Source: a virus. From it: a stretch of DNA of 45,716 nt. The first letter of the stretch is position 1. Every line of letters begins with the position of its first letter. Below are positions 32,535 to 38,924 of the stretch, piece by piece. Under the pieces are notes generated by a model. It worked only from the letters and a program-made list of their open reading frames with translations, searched no databases and was not told the origin of the DNA. A program made the position numbers and the translations under genes. The stretch lies in IMG/VR virus record IMGVR_UViG_3300005820_000002, positions 1 through 45,716 of that record; one strand, given 5' to 3'.

Positions 32535-32731
32535 CTCACACCTCCCCGTGCTGCTTTTTCTATACGAATCCAGTGGTAATTCATGTCCTCCCTGCCAAGA
32601 TTAGCATTGCAATCCCAGCCGGTACCACCCCAATACGAATCATTGGTAATTTTTCCATAGATTTCGTAACCATGCCGTTTTTCAGGATTTCCTGTCGGCC
32701 TAACGCCTAGATATTTTTTGTATTCTTTCAT
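32531..32731 (-). CDS. Hypothetical protein, 66 aa
   Basis: Start 32731 behind GGGAGGCATAAC; overlaps the next gene by four bases. Contains YEIYGKITNDSYWGGTGWDC. No family recognised. Confidence 0.6.
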   Translation of the reverse strand: MKEYKKYLGVRPTGNPEKRHGYEIYGKITNDSYWGGTGWDCNANLGREDMNYHWIRIEKAARGGVR

Positions 32732-32742
32732 GTTATGCCTCC

Positions 32743-33072
32743 CTATACCCACCTTCTACCATTCTTTTTCCAAATGTGGTACAAGGATGCGTCAATAACT
32801 ACTGGCTCCCTATTGTTCCCTTCATAGTAATGTACCTCGTCCCGACGCCTACCGGTGCCCCAGGCCCACACGACACCTCCGTGTCTCTGTAATATTGCTG
32901 TATACTCTCCTATATCGACCATCTCTCCTAGATTCCAGGAATCGATGACATTTCCGTCACCATCCTCGGCCTTGCAGGAAACCAGGTCCGACTTGCTGAA
33001 TACCTCCAAATGCAACTCGTATCCAGCCTCTTGTAACGTTGTCATTTTTTCTTCGTTTTCTTTCGTTGTCAT
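32743..33072 (-). CDS. Hypothetical protein, 109 aa
   Basis: Behind AAGGAGGACAAC. Beta-rich protein (TLQEAGYELHLEVFSKSD, VVWAWGTGRRRDEVHYY). The bases 32841-32862 inside it are identical on the plus strand to 4914-4935, so its transcript is complementary to the zinc-finger mRNA there. No family recognised. Confidence 0.65.
   Translation of the reverse strand: MTTKENEEKMTTLQEAGYELHLEVFSKSDLVSCKAEDGDGNVIDSWNLGEMVDIGEYTAILQRHGGVVWAWGTGRRRDEVHYYEGNNREPVVIDASLYHIWKKNGRRWV
32841..32862. repeat. 22-base exact match to 4914-4935
   Basis: The same 22 bases occur on the plus strand at 4914-4935, within the frameshifted zinc-finger coding region. Because the gene here is on the minus strand, the two transcripts are complementary over 22 bases. 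Confidence 0.8.
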
Positions 33073-33082
33073 GTTGTCCTCC

Positions 33083-33865
33083 TTAATACGACGGCGAATC
33101 AGATGTGATAATCCTGCCGTCCGGTGTCGCCATCTCTACGACGTTTACCCAGCCAAGTTCTTTGCCGGGGTACCTTTCGTCCCCATCATACCCGCCGATA
33201 TCTCGTATATAGACCATTTGCCCGGTGCGTTTGGCTTCCGCTAATTTTTCGGCTTTCAGGCTTTCGTATTCTGCTTTTTTGGTCTGGCTCTTGGCTTCGC
33301 GCTCCACGTTTTCGCTTTCGATAATCTCCTTTGCTCTTTCTATGTACACAGAAACCTCTTCTTTCATGAGCCATCCCCCGTAAGTACTCAGCTTCGCTTC
33401 AATGTTTTTCGGTAATTCGTTAGAAACCAACTTTGCGACCGCCTTTGCAAGTCGCTCATGGTTCTCCGTTCTTTTCTGTTCTATTGTCCATTCTAGCTTT
33501 TCTGCATCTTCGTATATGAACGTTACTCTGTCCGCCCAATCACAACCGATTTCGTAGGCGAAACCAATAATTTTTGCATCCATCGCTTTCTTGATGGCAC
33601 CTTCTTTTTCTTTACTTTCCTTTTCCCATTGTTCCCGTTGTTGGGCATTCATCGCGTCTTGCTCAACGATTGTGATTGCAAGCTTTTTCCCCTTTAGCGC
33701 GGAGGGAACATTTATGCCCTTTTTTTCCCATAATTTTGAATCGGCTTCAGCAACCCATTGTGACCCTTTAATTTCCTTAACGAATCGCTTTTCAATTACG
33801 ATTCCAGCTTCATCCTGCTCAATGCTTGCTGCCTGTCCGCTTTTTGTTCTTACTGTCAATGTCAT
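33083..33865 (-). CDS. First gene of minus-strand operon, 260 aa
   Basis: Behind CAGGAGGTAC, the first gene after promoter 33902-33930. N-terminal beta part (MTLTVRTKSGQAASIEQDE), middle helical with EQREQWEKESKEKEGA-type charged stretches, C-terminal part with YIRDIGGYDGDERYPGKELG and VVEMATPDGRI. No family recognised; position suggests early expression. Confidence 0.7.
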   Translation of the reverse strand: MTLTVRTKSGQAASIEQDEAGIVIEKRFVKEIKGSQWVAEADSKLWEKKGINVPSALKGKKLAITIVEQDAMNAQQREQWEKESKEKEGAIKKAMDAKIIGFAYEIGCDWADRVTFIYEDAEKLEWTIEQKRTENHERLAKAVAKLVSNELPKNIEAKLSTYGGWLMKEEVSVYIERAKEIIESENVEREAKSQTKKAEYESLKAEKLAEAKRTGQMVYIRDIGGYDGDERYPGKELGWVNVVEMATPDGRIITSDSPSY

Positions 33866-33901
33866 TTTTTGTACCTCCTGTTAATTTTTTTGTACACCTA
33901 T

Positions 33902-33930
33902 ATTATAGTATAATTTTCTCTTTTTTTCAA
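33902..33930 (-). promoter_or_regulatory. Promoter of minus-strand operon
   Basis: On the minus strand TTGAAA (33925-33930), 17-base spacer, perfect TATAAT (33902-33907). It drives the cluster 33865 down to 29764. Confidence 0.75.
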
Positions 33931-33988
33931 CAAATTCATTGATTTTATTTTTTTTTATATGAGTGTCCCATTGTCAAGTTTGCGCATA

Positions 33989-34001
33989 GCATGAATCATG
34001 C
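33989..34001. promoter_or_regulatory. Palindrome between divergent promoters
   Basis: GCATGAATCATGC, six-base arms around a central A, midway between the two divergent promoters; flanked more loosely by GTTTG and CAAAC. A possible operator for a protein that controls both operons. Confidence 0.45.
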
Positions 34002-34043
34002 CAAACCTGGAGGACAACAAAAAAATCTTTTTTATCTTTTTTG

Positions 34044-34072
34044 TTGACAAAAAAAACTTTTTGTACTATACT
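34044..34072 (+). promoter_or_regulatory. Promoter of rightward early operon
   Basis: Perfect TTGACA (34044-34049), 17-base spacer, TATACT (34067-34072). AT-rich T- and A-tracts lie directly upstream (34010-34043). Transcription should start near 34079 and pass into the leader genes at 34102. Confidence 0.75.
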
Positions 34073-34101
34073 ATTGGCAGACACGAAAAACAGGAGGTGT
34101 T

Positions 34102-34167
34102 ATGATGAAACATTTTGTTTTCAATGATATCAATAATTCAAAATTTATTCCTTTCCTAAGCGATTAG
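34102..34167 (+). CDS. Leader peptide, 21 aa
   Basis: Behind CAGGAGGTG, first frame after the early promoter (ATG 34105 also possible). MMKHFVFNDINNSKFIPFLSD. It ends just before the hairpin 34173-34195, an arrangement like attenuator leaders. Confidence 0.5.
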   Translation: MMKHFVFNDINNSKFIPFLSD

Positions 34168-34172
34168 ATAGC

Positions 34173-34195
34173 TTTAGGACCCCAATCGTCCTAAA
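34173..34195 (+). promoter_or_regulatory. Leader hairpin
   Basis: TTTAGGAC (34173-34180) pairs perfectly with GTCCTAAA (34188-34195), loop CCCAATC, six bases after the stop of the leader peptide. No U-run follows. Confidence 0.5.
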
Positions 34196-34251
34196 ATACA
34201 CATCAAATGAAGAAATGCGGAAAGGTATGGCGGACTTACAGGAGGTGCTGA

Positions 34252-34332
34252 ATGAAAACAGATGAATTATTGGCGCAACTAAAAGAAGTTACAACGGCTC
34301 TAAGAGAGAGCTGGAAAAATAAAAACCAATAG
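34252..34332 (+). CDS. Hypothetical peptide, 26 aa
   Basis: Behind CAGGAGGTGC. A single amphipathic helix (TDELLAQLKEVTTALRESWK). Function unknown. Confidence 0.5.
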   Translation: MKTDELLAQLKEVTTALRESWKNKNQ

Positions 34333-34342
34333 GAGGAAGCCA

Positions 34343-34588
34343 ATGAGCATGTACGAATTTGAAACATTAATTGATTTGAAAAAGGCGATTGATACTGGCA
34401 AGCTTAATGAAAATTTGTTGGTAATCGTCCTCGATAACTATTGCACTTCGTTCTACTACGGAGAATGTGAAGATGACCACGAAGAAGAAATTGACAACGA
34501 AATACATGTAGAAGAAACAAACGGATACGAGGATATCGAGCCGCTGTATAAGCTTGCGTTTCCGAAAGCAATTGTTGAATGGTGCTAA
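34343..34588 (+). CDS. Hypothetical acidic protein, 81 aa
   Basis: Behind AGGAGGAAGCC. Helical start (FETLIDLKKAIDTGKLNENL), beta strand, then an acidic run (CEDDHEEEIDNEI). No family recognised; early gene by position. Confidence 0.65.
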   Translation: MSMYEFETLIDLKKAIDTGKLNENLLVIVLDNYCTSFYYGECEDDHEEEIDNEIHVEETNGYEDIEPLYKLAFPKAIVEWC

Positions 34589-34620
34589 AAATGAAAGTAA
34601 AATGCAATTAGGAGGAAAAA

Positions 34621-34875
34621 ATGGAAATAAAAATCAAATGTGTTTTGGATGAAACTGGCCTTGAAAGGCAGGAAATGACAATTACAGAGGCCGATGGAAA
34701 AAAATGTAAGGTGCTTATAGGCCCCCTTTCCGAATCCCCCGAAGATGCAATCATCGGACGCAGCCTGATTGCATGCACGGAAATTGCCGAATATATGGAA
34801 ATGGCCTACGAGGTAGGGAAAAGCGGAGAACCGTTCACAGTTGACATTGAAGAACCGGAACCGGAAGAGGACTAG
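34621..34875 (+). CDS. Hypothetical acidic protein, 84 aa
   Basis: Behind TAGGAGGAAAAA. Beta-rich N-terminus (MEIKIKCVLDETGLERQEMT), ending in EEPEPEED. No family recognised. Confidence 0.65.
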   Translation: MEIKIKCVLDETGLERQEMTITEADGKKCKVLIGPLSESPEDAIIGRSLIACTEIAEYMEMAYEVGKSGEPFTVDIEEPEPEED

Positions 34876-34888
34876 AAAATGAAAACCG

Positions 34889-34949
34889 GGCGGAGTCAGG
34901 AGACCATGGGGGACCCCCGGCAGCGGAATGGCTGCCCCCTGGCTCCGCC
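34889..34949 (+). ncRNA. Three-way-junction RNA element
   Basis: GGCGGAGTCAGG (34889-34900) pairs with CCTGGCTCCGCC (34938-34949), 12 pairs with one G-U. Inside are two hairpins: GGGGG/CCCCC (34908-34918, tight loop) and GGCAGC/GCTGCC (34919-34936). It ends just upstream of AGGAGGT of gene 34967. A cis-regulatory leader is more likely than a terminator, as no U-run follows. Confidence 0.5.
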
Positions 34950-34966
34950 TATTATAGGAGGTAAAG

Positions 34967-35149
34967 ATGGCGATTTTAATAGTAATCGGAGCCTTTGTTT
35001 TAATTGGGCCATTAATTTTGATGTTACTTTGGAATTGGATAATGCCGTTCCTTTTTGGATTACCGACGATAGGGCTTTTGAGAGCATTGGGAATGCTGGC
35101 ATTATCATTCTTGTTGTTCCGAGATGCCCCGTCAAGCAAAAGCGAATAG
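34967..35149 (+). CDS. Two-helix membrane protein, 60 aa
   Basis: Behind TAGGAGGTAAAG. Hydrophobic residues 2-24 and 33-51 form two membrane helices; basic C-terminal end (SSKSE). Small two-helix phage proteins can act as holins or exclusion factors, but its early position does not favour lysis. Confidence 0.65.
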   Translation: MAILIVIGAFVLIGPLILMLLWNWIMPFLFGLPTIGLLRALGMLALSFLLFRDAPSSKSE

Positions 35150-35197
35150 GAGGTGATCGACACATCCGAAAGGTAGAAAAAGAAAAAACAATTTCAC

Positions 35198-35249
35198 GCG
35201 GGCCGGGAGCAGGCAGGGCTTACAAAATTCGTTCCCGGTCCCGCTTTTT
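35198..35249 (+). terminator. Rho-independent terminator-like hairpin
   Basis: GCGGGCCGGGA (35198-35208) pairs with TCCCGGTCCCGC (35233-35244) with one bulge, followed at once by T5 (35245-35249). It lies between 35149 and 35265 and also fits the hairpin family described below. Internal read-through or regulation is possible. Confidence 0.55.
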
Positions 35250-35264
35250 ACAGGGAGACAAAAC

Positions 35265-35594
35265 ATGTTGATATCAGAAAATATGAAGATTGAACGTTCG
35301 GACCCGCTCAACATTGCTCTATACGAGCGATATTACAGCAAAAAGCACGACACATATTTGTGGAGATCGTCCGGACATTATTGGCCTACATTCAAAAAAG
35401 CGATTGTTGGAATTGCCAAATTGTTTGGTCCGGAGTCCATAGCGTTCGCAGGAGACGTACAGGACGTTACCAGGCAGATTGGAGAGGCAAGCAATACTGT
35501 CACCATGCTCTATGAGAAAATACTCTCAGAGCTTCACAGCGTGTCCGTAGGGCAAAAAGAAAAATTAATAAAGAGAGAAAATGAGCACTCCTAA
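35265..35594 (+). CDS. Hypothetical protein, 109 aa
   Basis: Behind CAGGGAGAC. Contains YERYYSKKHDTYLWRSSGHYWPTFKKA and a helical C-terminal half. No family recognised. Followed by two tandem hairpins. Confidence 0.65.
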   Translation: MLISENMKIERSDPLNIALYERYYSKKHDTYLWRSSGHYWPTFKKAIVGIAKLFGPESIAFAGDVQDVTRQIGEASNTVTMLYEKILSELHSVSVGQKEKLIKRENEHS

Positions 35595-35610
35595 AGCTTA
35601 CTCTGACTCA

Positions 35611-35658
35611 GACCGGGGCACCCATTTTCGCCCAACCCTCTCCATTTGTGCCCCGGTC
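35611..35658 (+). ncRNA. Hairpin A of conserved family
   Basis: GACCGGGGCAC (35611-35621) pairs perfectly with GTGCCCCGGTC (35648-35658), 26-base loop containing CCCATTTT and later AACCC. The hairpin at 39775-39821 has a different stem but shares these loop elements. Confidence 0.55.
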
Positions 35659-35672
35659 GCTGCACTATATAC

Positions 35673-35726
35673 GGGGCTGGACACCCTCCTATCACCTCCT
35701 GTATCATCTTTCCCTTGTCCAGCCCC
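35673..35726 (+). ncRNA. Hairpin C with anti-Shine-Dalgarno loop
   Basis: GGGGCTGGACA (35673-35683) pairs perfectly with TGTCCAGCCCC (35716-35726). The 32-base loop carries CCTCCT (35685-35690) and ATCACCTCCT (35691-35700), the latter identical to the anti-Shine-Dalgarno end of 16S rRNA. It could pair with the downstream AAGGAGG at 35749 as a pseudoknot and hide the ribosome binding site of gene 35760. Confidence 0.6.
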
Positions 35727-35759
35727 ACCTTTTCGCACTATTAGCACAAAGGAGGAATT

Positions 35760-36032
35760 ATGATTAATGTAGTAGGCAAATTCTGCATAAACAACGATGC
35801 AGTAGAAAAAATTGCTGATGTCGAGATAATTGATGAGACCGAGCAATTAATCGAAGCCACGATAGGAAGGATAGTTATGGGGAGCTTGTACACGCGCAAA
35901 GCCCTGCTCTATATTGAGAATGACGTATACGAGACGGAGCTCGATGCATTCAAGGCTCTAGTAGAGCAACTAGAGGCAGGTCTTGAGTGGGCAGAAAGGC
36001 ACGTCCGGCAACTGGAGGGGGGCGATGGATAA
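35760..36032 (+). CDS. Hypothetical protein, 90 aa
   Basis: Behind AAAGGAGGAAT. Alpha/beta with a long helical C-terminus (FKALVEQLEAGLEWAERHVRQL). Its ribosome binding site may be masked by hairpin C. No family recognised. Confidence 0.65.
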   Translation: MINVVGKFCINNDAVEKIADVEIIDETEQLIEATIGRIVMGSLYTRKALLYIENDVYETELDAFKALVEQLEAGLEWAERHVRQLEGGDG

Positions 36033-36258
36033 AAAAATAAACCTATACGACATGAAGCTTCTTGAGTCAATATCGCTGGATGAAAAAAACCTTGAAACTT
36101 TCACCCGTGTACCCGGCGGATGGATTTACCAAAAATGCATTTGGGACAGCAATGTGGATATAGACTTGAGCTCTTCCTGCTGTTTCGTCCCTTATAGCGA
36201 TGAATTCAAGGACCCGCCGTATTACGAAGCATATTTGAAAGATAGGAGAAAAAAATAA
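36025..36258 (+). CDS. Hypothetical protein, 77 aa
   Basis: Start 36025 within GGAGGGGGGCG of the preceding gene's end. Contains GGWIYQKCIWDSNVDID and SSCCFVPY. Overlaps the next gene by TAATG. No family recognised. Confidence 0.6.
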   Translation: MDKKINLYDMKLLESISLDEKNLETFTRVPGGWIYQKCIWDSNVDIDLSSSCCFVPYSDEFKDPPYYEAYLKDRRKK

Positions 36259-36452
36259 TGAACGAAGATGACAAGACCCCTGCCGTCAAGGGATATTTGA
36301 CGGCGAACTTTCTTGGTGGGAACATGGATATATATTCTCTCATTGTATACGCAAGGAACAAATTGGATAGAAGCTGGAACTGGATTCTAATGGCAATACT
36401 GAGAGAAGGGCTAGATGGATTCAAAAAGAAATGGGGGCTGACCGATGATTAA
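36258..36452 (+). CDS. Hypothetical protein, 64 aa
   Basis: TAATG overlap with the previous gene. Contains VKGYLTANFLGGNMDIYSLIV and a helical WNWILMAILREGL. No family recognised. Confidence 0.6.
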   Translation: MNEDDKTPAVKGYLTANFLGGNMDIYSLIVYARNKLDRSWNWILMAILREGLDGFKKKWGLTDD

Positions 36453-36561
36453 GAAAATTCTTTTGCAGGTAGTAATCATCGCTTTTTTTTGGATTTGCAG
36501 GGTGTTATATATAGCCATTGCAGGCGATGGTCTCTACATTAAGCCGGTAGAGGAGGATTAA
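36445..36561 (+). CDS. Single-helix membrane peptide, 38 aa
   Basis: Overlaps the previous gene's end by eight bases. IKKILLQVVIIAFFWICRVLY is a hydrophobic helix with an N-terminal positive patch. Function unknown. Confidence 0.5.
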   Translation: MIKKILLQVVIIAFFWICRVLYIAIAGDGLYIKPVEED

Positions 36562-36562
36562 A

Positions 36563-36745
36563 ATGGGATATAACAAAACGAAAATCAAAATTAGTTTTGA
36601 TGCTGAAATTATTGAGACGCACGCCTATGGAAAAGACATGAGAGTATGGGCTACATGCAATATGGAAGACTTGCTACAGGCAATTATAGATGAAAACCTC
36701 AAAAACGAAGCGATTGACTATTTGAAGGAGAATCAAAATGGATGA
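36563..36745 (+). CDS. Hypothetical protein, 60 aa
   Basis: Behind AGGAGGATTAAA. Beta then helix (TKIKISFDAEIIETHAY, LLQAIIDENLKNEAID). No family recognised. Confidence 0.6.
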   Translation: MGYNKTKIKISFDAEIIETHAYGKDMRVWATCNMEDLLQAIIDENLKNEAIDYLKENQNG

Positions 36746-36893
36746 AGAAGAACAAATAATAATCGAACGTGATGGGGCCGCATGGTGCGCGCATTACGAT
36801 TGGTTTCAAAACCTGGCAGAAAGCCTTTGCGGGCATGGAGACACGCCCATAGAGGCATTGACGGATTTATTGGAAAAAGAGGAGGAACTATGA
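36738..36893 (+). CDS. Hypothetical protein, 51 aa
   Basis: AAGGAG upstream; overlaps both neighbours. Acidic ends with a Trp/His-rich middle (AAWCAHYDWFQN). No family recognised. Confidence 0.55.
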   Translation: MDEEEQIIIERDGAAWCAHYDWFQNLAESLCGHGDTPIEALTDLLEKEEEL

Positions 36894-37159
36894 GATCAAA
36901 ACTACGGTACGCTGAATGCGTCAACCCGGAAACACGCAGAATAGAGGAAAAGGGAATGACAGAAAGCAAGCGGTTTATTAAATCGCTCGCAAAGCAAGTG
37001 AGGCCAATCACATTGGTCCAAATGAAGCATTTAGCAGAGCTTTTAAAAAAAGAAAAAAATATAACAGAAAACATAGACGATTACAGTTTGCTCGAGTTGT
37101 ACACTTTGTGCCTTCTCAATATGATAGAAGACGATTCGGAAAAGGAGGAACCAAAATGA
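36890..37159 (+). CDS. Hypothetical protein, 89 aa
   Basis: ATGA overlap, GGAGGAAC upstream. Basic-helical N-terminus with RSKLRYAECVNPETRRIEE, helices after it. Located just before the recombination genes; may accompany RecT. No family recognised. Confidence 0.6.
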   Translation: MRSKLRYAECVNPETRRIEEKGMTESKRFIKSLAKQVRPITLVQMKHLAELLKKEKNITENIDDYSLLELYTLCLLNMIEDDSEKEEPK

Positions 37160-38205
37160 ACGAAAATAATGGCGAAAAGAAAACGGCAGGTGTTGAAAAG
37201 CCAAAAACATTTGTTGAATACCTAAGGAGAATGTCCAACGAACTGGAGGTAATAGTCCCGTCGTTTGTCAGCGTCCCCCGGCTGATCCAACTTGTATTAT
37301 CGAAATACGGAAGGGACCAAAAATTGCAGCAATGCAGTCACTCAAGTATTGCCGGATGCCTAATGATGATGGGGCAAACGGGATTAGAGCCGGTTGGGGG
37401 GCAATGTTACATTTTGCCTTTCAAGGAAAAGGGCGTCTATCAGGCGCAGTTCATCATTGGCTATATCGGGATGATAGAGCTTTTCTATCGGCACGATTCA
37501 TCCCTATCAATCTATCTCGAAACGGTAAAAGAAGGCGACGCGTTCGAGTATGAACTTGGCAGCAATCCGTACATCAAACACAAACCTTGTGAAAATCCGG
37601 GAGAATCAAAATTCCATTACTCAGTTGCAAAATTAACAAATAACGCCACATCCATCAAAGTTTGGACCCACCAGCAATGCATCAACCACGGCCTGAAATA
37701 CTCGAAAACAGTAAAGAACGGCAAATTTGAGCCGTGGTCAACGTGGGTGAAAGATTTAGACCCTATGTGTCGAAAAACCCTATTAAGGCAACATTCAAAA
37801 GTCCTGCCGCTTTCGTACGAAACAAGAAAAGCAATTGAAGCCGATGAAAGCGTCAGAAACTGGTTACCCGGGGCAAAAAACTTCATTGAACTTCCAAACG
37901 AGGCATGGGCCCCAGTTGAAAATGGAAATCAAAAAAGCCGTTTCGATGAAAAACCGCCGCAAGTTAAAGGAAAACAAAGCGAGGCCGCCAGCGAACTGCT
38001 TTCCGAAAAGTCAATTGAAAGATTGAAAAAAGAGGGTGTAGAGACTTTTGGAAATGAAAAAAATTTCAACGACTGGCTTAACTTCCACATGGACGGGAAA
38101 ATCCTTGACATGAAAAACGTTAGCACACAAAAGGATTATAAGAAAATTTGGGCCGGATTACGGCAGTACCAAAATGAACAAAAAGAAAAAAATGAACAAT
38201 CTTGA
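37156..38205 (+). CDS. recT: RecT-family single-strand annealing protein
   Basis: 349 residues, ATGA overlap. FVEYLRRMSNELEVIVPSFVSVPRLIQLV is the RecT N-terminal motif, GGQCYILPFKEKGVYQAQFIIGYIGMIELF is the central annealing core and CRKTLLRQHSKVLPLSYE the conserved C-terminal stretch. It anneals single strands in phage recombination and replication, with the exonuclease that follows. Confidence 0.92.
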   Translation: MNENNGEKKTAGVEKPKTFVEYLRRMSNELEVIVPSFVSVPRLIQLVLSKYGRDQKLQQCSHSSIAGCLMMMGQTGLEPVGGQCYILPFKEKGVYQAQFIIGYIGMIELFYRHDSSLSIYLETVKEGDAFEYELGSNPYIKHKPCENPGESKFHYSVAKLTNNATSIKVWTHQQCINHGLKYSKTVKNGKFEPWSTWVKDLDPMCRKTLLRQHSKVLPLSYETRKAIEADESVRNWLPGAKNFIELPNEAWAPVENGNQKSRFDEKPPQVKGKQSEAASELLSEKSIERLKKEGVETFGNEKNFNDWLNFHMDGKILDMKNVSTQKDYKKIWAGLRQYQNEQKEKNEQS

Positions 38206-38878
38206 ATATGACCCCGAAGATCACAGCTACAGTGTTGACGGGAAATATATACCAGGATTTTCGGAAATAATCAACCCCCTGGTAATACGAATATGCGAGA
38301 GATGCCAGGGGGTTGGCTGTGAGTACTGCAAGGGAAAAGGCAGAACGAATTGGTATACGGAAGAATCCTCAAAACGTGGGAAATGGATTCATGAGCGGTG
38401 TTATGAGATATTAAAAGGAGAATCCGATACCGATTGGTGGAGGTGGATAGAGTCAAAATTTCCTGATTTCGTGGGGCATTTGCGAGGCTGGGAACGATTT
38501 CTGAAAGAATATGCGCTATTTGGAAAGCAATTCATAAGCGAGTACCCCCTGCATTCACCCGAAATTTTCACAGCGGGGACCCCGGATTTGATTTTCCCAA
38601 CGGCCGGGATTGGCATCGAAATCAAATCCGGTTTGAAGCATGAAAGCCACATCTACCAAATCAGTGTGTATAACCACTTGGTGGAATGGAACGTCAAGCA
38701 GGGGTGGCTTTCAGAATACGAGTTGCCCCGGGGCCCCATGCGATGGTTTCTTGTGTACCTAACAGAAAAAGGGTATGATGCCAGGGAATACCCGAACAAG
38801 CTAAACACATACCGAATAAAATTCCAGTCATTCCAGGCTACGTATATGGCCTACCTGGAATTTACAGGAGGAAAATAA
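38174..38878 (+). CDS. PD-(D/E)XK exonuclease partner of RecT, with DnaJ-like Cys repeat
   Basis: 234 residues (ATG 38192 is an alternative). Two CxxCxGxG repeats (CERCQGVG, CEYCKGKG, residues 41-53), as in DnaJ zinc fingers, precede a RecB-like nuclease core: GTPDLIFP with D138 and GIEIKSG with E149-x-K151. Directly after RecT, it should digest one strand to feed RecT. The zinc element inside an exonuclease is unusual. Confidence 0.75.
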   Translation: MNKKKKMNNLEYDPEDHSYSVDGKYIPGFSEIINPLVIRICERCQGVGCEYCKGKGRTNWYTEESSKRGKWIHERCYEILKGESDTDWWRWIESKFPDFVGHLRGWERFLKEYALFGKQFISEYPLHSPEIFTAGTPDLIFPTAGIGIEIKSGLKHESHIYQISVYNHLVEWNVKQGWLSEYELPRGPMRWFLVYLTEKGYDAREYPNKLNTYRIKFQSFQATYMAYLEFTGGK

Positions 38879-38879
38879 A

Positions 38880-38924
38880 ATGTACGATCTATATGGAAAC
38901 AAAATGGAGGTGAATAATGAGTGA
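38880..38924 (+). CDS. Micropeptide, 14 aa
   Basis: ATG behind ACAGGAGGAAAAT; it reads MYDLYGNKMEVNNE and ends inside the next gene's start, ATGAGTGA. Likely a translation-coupling minicistron. Confidence 0.4.
   Translation: MYDLYGNKMEVNNE

Noticed and set aside
34173-34195. Rho-independent terminator after the early promoter
   Set aside because: Perfect stem but no U-run, and genes follow in the same direction.
34879-35271. 130-codon plus-strand frame
   Set aside because: Lacks a ribosome binding site, covers the three-way junction and overlaps the well-supported membrane protein 34967-35149.
35581-35846. Short frames on both strands over the tandem hairpins
   Set aside because: No initiation signals; the perfect inverted repeats explain the sequence better.
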